Made by a program: the position numbers and the translations under genes
The notes under the pieces: generated by a model
Seen by the model: the letters and a program-made list of their open reading frames with translations, nothing else
Databases searched by the model: none
Told to the model about the DNA's origin: nothing
In this document: piece after piece, positions 57,841 through 64,000 of the stretch
How positions within the stretch are numbered: position 1 is the stretch's first letter
Layout of the letters: every line of letters begins with the position of its first letter
Assembly: GCA_039000515.1 (NCBI GenBank)
Contig: JBCFYV010011164.1
Coordinates: 48,418,704-48,482,703, forward strand
Reading direction: 5' to 3'
DNA: 64,000 bases
Source of the DNA: Timema cristinae
Lineage: Eukaryota; Arthropoda; Insecta; Phasmatodea; Timematidae

Positions 57841-59760
57841 TGGCAGTGGGTGATAATATGAACAATGGTGTTCCATATTACAACCATTCATTTCTTTCAA
57901 GTGTCGCTATGCCAAGTAAGAAATTGGGACCAGAAAAAAAGGGACTAACGCTCCCATGGCAGACAGAAGATATGCTAAGTGCTATAAAAGAAGTCCTTGA
58001 CAAAACAAAAACGCTGAACAAAGCTACACTATGAAGAAAGGTATCAAAAACTAATTCCAGGTGTTTTGGTAAATCATAAGTTAGTAAAAAAACCTATTCT
58101 TCCCCTAGAAATTGAAGAGAAGCTGATAGAATATTGCCTTTTAATGTAAAGACAATTTTATGGAATTACTCATAATTACATAAGGCGGATTGCATATCAA
58201 CTGGCAGATAGAAATGGAATCGGAAATCCATTCAGTGAAAATATAGCTGGCAGGGCATGGTTTGACCACTTCATGCATAGACACAATAACAAGCTCTCGG
58301 TGAGAAAGCTTGAAGGAACATCACTTGCTCGAGCCATCAGTTTCAATAAAGAGAGTGTAATGCACTCTTTTGAACTTTTGAAATTGAATACTCTAAGCAC
58401 CACTTTACTCCCAATCGAATCTATACTGTTGACGAGACTGCTCTCAGTGTTGTTCAATCTAAACTGCCAAATGTGATTGGAATGAAAGGGAAAAAACAGA
58501 TAGGTGTTCTCGCTGCTGCAGAGAGAAGGAGCCTTGTAACTATCATCGCGTGTATGAGTGCAGGAGGGGACATTGTGCCTCCTATGCTAATTTCCCCCCG
58601 CAATAATTGGACTGATTGATGAAGGGGGCACCCTCCTGGAGCTGTAGGGAAATGTCATCCTTCAGGGTGGGTTCAACCCTACCTATTTACTGAATGGTTC
58701 TCCCATTTCAATGACTACACTAAACCTACAGCTGAATCCTCAATTCTGCTTATCCTGGATGGACATTTTTTCCCACACCAGGAACCTTAACGTAATTTTG
58801 AAAGAAAGAGAGAACCATATAATCCTCATATGTCTACCACCTCAATAAACCCACTGGCTTCAACCACTTGACCGGATATTCATGGGTCCCTTAAAGTCCT
58901 ACTACAGTGAAAAAGTCAGGCAAGCACTGAGGACTGGTGGTATGGATGCCTACGATATTGCAGATAAGTTTGGTAAGGCAAATCTAAATGTACAGACAGG
59001 GTCAATAGCAGTCAGTGGTTTAAAATATACCAGGATCTATCCATTAGACAGGGTTGTTTTCACTGAGTCTGATTTCATTGCGGCTCAACATCAGGAAGAA
59101 CAAGCTAGTGAGCATGGCACTGAACTTAATGATGATGATGATGATATGGATGCTTTTGGATTGGAAAGCAGAGGTGTCTCAAGGACCAGAACCGAAGGCA
59201 GCAGGTTTCATCACATCAGCAGGTCCATCCACTTCTCCAGGCTCCATATACCCACACCACATATCTCCAGTTCCACAGGCGAAAATGAAGCTATCAAATA
59301 GAAGTTGCAAAGCTCTTAAAGCAACTGTAATGACTAACTCGCCATACAAGAAGGCTTTAAAAGTGTCATTAGATAAGAAAGCAAATGGACCCAATCAGAA
59401 GAAATCACCTGCGCAAAAAGAATTCTTCAATATAAAAGGCAAAAGAAAGATGTATCAGGGACCAGAACAGGTATAAAGAGACCTAAAAATAAGAGAGACA
59501 AGGATGAGGAAAGTTTCAGTGATGGAGAAGAGGGAAATTATCTGTCATCAGGAAGCTCAAACCTAGAACAAATTGTAGGAGTAAAAGTTCCTGGAAGAGA
59601 TGATGCAGAGTGTCTATTATGTACAGAGAAATTCCCAAAGTCCAAAACTGAAGAACTGTGGGTTCAATGTGTAGTGTGCAGAGATGGACTTAGCCTCTTG
59701 TGCACTGGGTGTGAAAGTGATCGTTTTTTATTTGCGACTTCTCTTCTTAGACCTAAGACT
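57841..59760 (+). pseudogene. pogo-type (jerky/DDE_1) transposase relic with C-terminal zinc finger
   Basis: Pieces in order: LGPEKKGLTLPWQTEDMLSA (pipsqueak-type helix-turn-helix, from the ATG at 57841); HNYIRRIAYQLADRNGI and GRAWFDHFMHRHNNKLSVRK (Tc5-type binding domain); NVIGMKGKKQIGVLAAAERR, IACMSAGGDIVPPML, LILDGHF, PPHSTN/PLD and FMGPLKSYYSEKVRQALR (DDE core). Then an acidic run of Asp near 59130, and finally DAECLLCTEKFPKSKTEE with paired cysteines VQCVVC and CTGC (about 59600-59725), a PHD-like or zinc-ribbon end. Many frame changes and stops. Intact elements of this type code about 600 residues. Confidence 0.75.
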
Positions 59761-59769
59761 TTATTTAAA

Positions 59770-61430
59770 ATATCTGTATTTTTATTGAATAGGGAAATAA
59801 TAATTTTAAAGAGAAAGTGCAAAATTTTCTTGTAAAATGTAATAAAAGGAAATTCAATGATTTAAATTAACAGATCCACAACAAAATAAAGGATTATTTT
59901 ATTATCATTCCTGTTTCATACTACCACTCCATTTTCCAAGGCCCACTTTTTTACATGCAATTGGAAAAAAAAAATGTGCTCTTTGATTGGTCTAATATTT
60001 CATCCTAACAGTAAATGTTTTATAGGAATTTATTTTGTCCACACTTCTGATAGTTATTAATATAAATTTTATATTTAAAATTGGGTTTATTGTCTGAAAA
60101 CAAAAAGTGGTCCGCCTTTTCCCCTATTGATACGATCTATTATAAGTGACAGCTGCAGATAATATATGAAGTCACATAGGAATATATTAAATTAGTTCTA
60201 GTAACTTTTGTAAACTATCAGCATGGTTAATTGGAAGCTTTAGACTTAATATTCCTAGACTACATAATGCCTAATGAATGTACCAGCACCATATCAGTGT
60301 GCTGCAATTTTTATTAACAATTATAGAAAATAAGATGTTTTAAGGAACCTTGTATGCAGTAACGGACAGGGTTTTTGCAAGGTCAATAGCCTGCTAGCCA
60401 TGTAGTAAGGAAAACCAGCTTTATTGTGAGACTTGTCAGCCCAAGACAATAGCGCCATAAAATCTTTTAAGTTGTGTTGATTGCTTCTCTTGTCTTGGAC
60501 CACACAGGGTACAGCCTCTAATGGTACCGAGAGAGCAGTTATTTGGCCCATGTTTGATCATGAGGACCAATGAGAGTGTTTTTATGATTAATTTCAAAAT
60601 GTCAGGTGAAGTAGGACTCATCACTCTTGTTTTAACCAGCTTGAGCCAAGGATGCTAACCTTTCGACTGTCAGGATTCATGTTTTGTAAATTATATAACG
60701 GCACCTCGCATTAGCCACTCAAGTAATCACAACTGGTCTAATTATTATAATGAAAGACCAGGCATGGTAATAATAGTAGTTAAATTACATAACTTATAAA
60801 TGTGTCCTCTATGACTGATTAAAGAAATTGATATTGTGAATTTACAATAAATCTGTTGATGGCCACTTTCCTATTATCCAATACACGTGATATGTATCAA
60901 GTGAAATACAAGCAGCAAATCAATATAATAAATAGTAAGTTAAATATATGGTTTTATTAATTTAAGCAACACAACGTAACCACCATACGATCTCCACTAA
61001 ACTATAAATTAAAAATTAGGCATTAACTCTGTTCAACTCTCATTTCGTAAAATACAGGTTGGCCACAAGAGCGAGTGTGTTAGCTGGTGTCCGTTTATGC
61101 ACGTAGCAAGTGGCTGTGATGTCATTAACTAAGGAAAAAGTGCTGTGATAGAACAAAATATATTCCTGTTGCCTGGAGATTTGATACACTTTCTAGTAAT
61201 CAGTTTATTGCTATGTCCCAGACTATAATTTAGGAAGTTATGATTATATCCTTATACAAGTGCATTTAGGTGTTGAATATTATCAAAATATGTTTTGCTA
61301 TTCTCTCAAGTGGAGGACTTGAAAGATTCATCATTCATGGGGTTTGCCTTTAGTTTATAGTTTAAGCAACTTCTGGCATTAAAATCTACAAATAAATACT
61401 TTAACAATGTTGATAAATTTGATCTAGTGG
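59770..61430. other. No supported gene
   Basis: The patch at 60321-60624 is less AT-rich and open in two minus-strand frames (for example KHGPNNCSLGTIRGCTLCG), but I do not recognise it. The rest is AT-rich. Confidence 0.4.
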
Positions 61431-61434
61431 CTAC

Positions 61435-61890
61435 ATACTTAAAGGCATTAGGAACTACAAAGTTCATTGCCTCACTTATAAAAGTATGCCATTTACGGTA
61501 TTCCTATCTTGATCTCATTACACTCTCGTTCAGGTCAATTCTAATGTTATCCTCCCATCTGCATCTAGTTCTTCCTAATGGTTTCTTTTCATTTTTTCCT
61601 AGTCAATATCCTGACCTGAACATGGTTATATATTATCCCATGTCCATGTTCTGCCCACTGTGATCTACGAGACTTGATTATCATAACAATGTATTGTGAT
61701 TAATACAGGTTATGTATCTCATCATTATGTAACCTCATCCACTCCCCAGTAGCCTCATTTTTTTTTTACTAAATATCTTCCTAAGCACCTTGTTTTCGAA
61801 AACATTTTTTTTTCTCCCGAAATGTAAGGAAAAAACCCAAGTTTCACACCCAAAAAGAAACGGTAAGATTGTAGTTTTGTATATTCTTAG
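61435..61890 (-). pseudogene. RTE-like LINE 3' end, third copy
   Basis: On the minus strand the same text as at 36765 appears: a degenerate VLRK and SRSQWAEH block, then GR/RCRWEDNIRIDL-like, and the end cttttataagtgaggcaatg, then gttcctaatgcctttaagta. The last coding block is single, as at 36765. Many stops. Confidence 0.6.
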
Positions 61891-61894
61891 TTTT

Positions 61895-63110
61895 ACATTC
61901 CTTGACAGCAGACTACATTAACAGTGGAAATGATCAGAGCTGCAGGACATATGCCAATACAGTGGTTATGCCAGATGCTGAGAGTGATTTCTATAGAAAA
62001 AGAACAGGGCACCATGAGACTGAAAGGGATTATAGTATAGATCGTTAAGAAAAGAGACAGGTAAAGGTGTATGAAATATAGGGGATAATTCTGATGCACC
62101 AATATACACAAATATTTGAGAAGATACTGTAAAACAAAATGTAAGGAAGCTGGAAATAGGAACAGCACAGAATTAGGAAACAAAGGTGGACAATACACTT
62201 TATTTTTGCTATATTACAGCTGATAGAAATAAACTGAATTTGTAATGATTTGATAATGGGACTTATGGATGTGGAGAAGTAAGCTTATATTCTAGCGGGG
62301 ATGAAAATAAAATTTTGAAAGAGATGGAAGAGGCTGTAGTGGGAAGAATATGTATGAAATAACTAAGTTGGGTGAAGGAGCTAGAATATCTGATCAGAAA
62401 TTCATCAACGCCAAAGACCAAGCAGGTTTACTGGATGACACTGACCGGGAGAGGGGAATAAACAAAGGAAGAAAACACAAATTCCAATATAATTGTTGTG
62501 ACTTCCCTGTATAATTACATCATTTGATTTACAAAGATTAATTATATGCTACTATACCAGTAACCTTTTGTTTCTCAAGCATTTAGGTATTAATGATCAA
62601 CCAAAACATGTAGACTTGGACTTTTCAGAATGAAAAATTTCAACTTGTAAACTAGGTTTACAGGTCTCTATTTGTGTAAAGTCATATAAAAAACCTAGTC
62701 TAATGTTTATTCATGTAATCATCAAACTCGTGTACTGCTAAAGGTTTGTTCATTATTTAACCTAGAAGCACAACTTCTTATTGACAATACAGGGCTGATA
62801 AAACTTTAGGACATAAAAAAAAGAATTGATAAAAGTGACTTGAATGAGCAAAAAAGTTATAAAAATATAAAAATAAGAGCTTTTTAAGCTCAATGTCCCC
62901 AACCATGAATGACCGGTTAAGATCAATCTAAGGTTATTTAAGGTGAAAAGAATCATTCTTAACATCTATTCATTAAAATAAAATGTCAAGCTTTAATCAA
63001 TAAAAACAACCCAACTTTGATCCTGGATGAGGTATGGCCAAATTAGTTTAGTTACAATGTTACCTGTACATTTAACACTTAGTAAATACAGTATATAAAA
63101 TTATTCAGCC
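61895..63110. other. Spacer, no gene seen
   Basis: No coding sequence recognised. Confidence 0.45.
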
Positions 63111-63118
63111 GGTTATAT

Positions 63119-63160
63119 TAGCACCACATCTTACTAACCGTTCGGGTTATATGCTATATT
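63119..63160 (-). repeat. SINE tail fragment
   Basis: gcaccacatcttactaaccg, then ttcgggttatatgc is the reverse of the tail shared by SINE families A and B, without any body. Confidence 0.5.
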
Positions 63161-63244
63161 CAACCTGTTAATATGTATCCCCGCAAATCCAAAAGATACA
63201 AGAAATAATTGGTTTGAGGAACTATAATTTTATTCTTTTACTGA

Positions 63245-63625
63245 AAAACGAAGTGATCAAGGTTGATTTACTCTTCTCTAATGACCTTGAATCATCTGCA
63301 TTTTTCTTTACTTCTTTTCTTATTGTTGAAACACCTTCTAGCAAAGCCTGTGCTAGTTCCACTTCTTCCAAACTTCTGTGCTGAAGAGCTTTTTTAACCT
63401 TTCATTTGCTTCAGAGAAGAGTTTATCAGCTGCCTCACATTTTCTTTCTTCTTCCTTTCATTTTAGTTTTAATTTCTCTTCTCAATCCTGGATATTTTGC
63501 TTTCTTTAATCAGTTTTGTTTAGATTTCTTCTTCTGCAGCTTTGTTTTTCTTCTCTTCAAATTTTTATGTATTTCTTCAGCTTTATGCTTCTTTTCTTCT
63601 TCAAGGTATATGTAATAGTGTTTAT
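63245..63625 (-). pseudogene. Coiled-coil, Lys/Glu-rich coding relic
   Basis: On the minus strand: YLEEEKKHKAEEIHKNLKRR, LKKAKYPGLRREIKTK, then in another frame LQHRSLEEVELAQALLEGVS and TIRKEVKKNADDSRSLEKS. The heptad-like Leu/Lys/Glu pattern suggests a coiled coil. The motif LEEVELAQALLE resembles C-terminal segments of uncharacterised insect proteins that often occur with transposons, from memory. Stops and frame changes break it. It might instead be a badly sequenced host exon. Confidence 0.35.
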
Positions 63626-63631
63626 ATGTGC

Positions 63632-64000
63632 TCAGTGGCAGATTTAAACATTTTGGCACAACTATAATATTTGCCCCCCCAAATTTTTTTCATGTGGTTT
63701 AGGAGGTTTCGGAGGAAAGAGGTCTTGGAGATCAGGGGCGGGGGGGAGTTAGTATTTGAGAAAGGATTTCGATGAAAGAAAATTTGGCATGTACATGCCC
63801 TACAGTAGCTTGAATTAACATTATGAAGAAGGGTAGACTGACGTCAGTTACAAAATAATTTCAAAGTACAGTTATTTAAAAAGAAATATTGTCATTTTGA
63901 CTTTAACTTGAACTATTTCAATAATATTAGTCAATAATTTTTAAACATAATTATTAAAAAATAATTTATAATAAAAAAAAATGCTATCCAAAATGTGACA
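63632..64000 (+). mobile_element. Possible hAT end entering the window edge
   Basis: cagtggcagatttaaacatt, followed by tttggcacaac and a run of seven C (about 63674), resembles the start of non-autonomous hAT elements (cagtggcggat...). The other end would lie outside the window. Confidence 0.3.

Noticed and set aside
60321..60624. Overlapping minus-strand frames, possible exon of the AT-hook gene
   Set aside because: Donor-like AAG|GTTCCT is weak, no acceptor was found and the phase could not be matched to the exon at 56387.

Overview
This looks like a piece of an arthropod nuclear genome, most probably an insect. The sequence is AT-rich with long introns and spacers and no bacterial-style gene packing. 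It has tRNA-derived SINEs, RTE- and Jockey/CR1-like LINEs, hAT, pogo and mariner relics, and an intact Copia element. I cannot name the species; a hemipteroid insect is only a guess from repeat style. No tRNA gene, rRNA gene, CRISPR array or prokaryotic feature is visible.

Host genes. (1) Positions 1-1702 (+) hold the 3' part of an uncharacterised cysteine-motif protein. The reading frame is broken twice by what look like one-base losses. (2) Positions 34258-35664 (+) hold a whole F-box/leucine-rich-repeat coding region in one exon behind a clear splice acceptor. (3) On the minus strand, four exons (56387-56234, 55379-55205, 52120-51932, 47846-47614) join with matching splice phases. They encode the C-terminal end of an unrecognised protein that finishes with an AT-hook. 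The second of these exons has an in-frame TAG. The introns of this gene carry SINEs, a Tigger fragment and a complete-ended DNA transposon.

Mobile DNA fills most of the rest. From 1.7 to 10.3 kb there are SINEs, a hAT MITE inside a SINE, and an RTE-like LINE tail whose last coding stretch has expanded into a minisatellite of about 46 bp. From 10.3 to 15.2 kb lie old repeats, a pyrimidine/purine switch region and a second, GA-rich minisatellite. From 15.8 to 18.4 kb there is a hAT element with a decayed transposase. From 19.0 to 28.5 kb one Jockey/CR1-like LINE is cut into three parts. Its second interruption is a nested stack: a solo-LTR-like element, then a hAT-type element, then a full Copia element with identical LTRs. 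From 30.3 to 33.5 kb there is a pogo relic and an internally deleted mariner. From 36.8 to 46.9 kb there are LINE tails, SINEs and a TA-flanked MITE. From 48.4 to 63.6 kb there are pogo/Tigger relics, a 2.5-kb transposon with 40-bp inverted ends, more SINEs and LINE fragments.

The two main SINE families (A and B) have different bodies but nearly the same 3' tail and an ATT/TAA microsatellite, so they may be copied by the same LINE machinery. Several copies keep perfect target-site duplications, and the Copia LTRs are identical, so retrotransposition in this lineage is recent. All translations, alignments and boundaries were made by eye; family names come from remembered motifs and were not searched.
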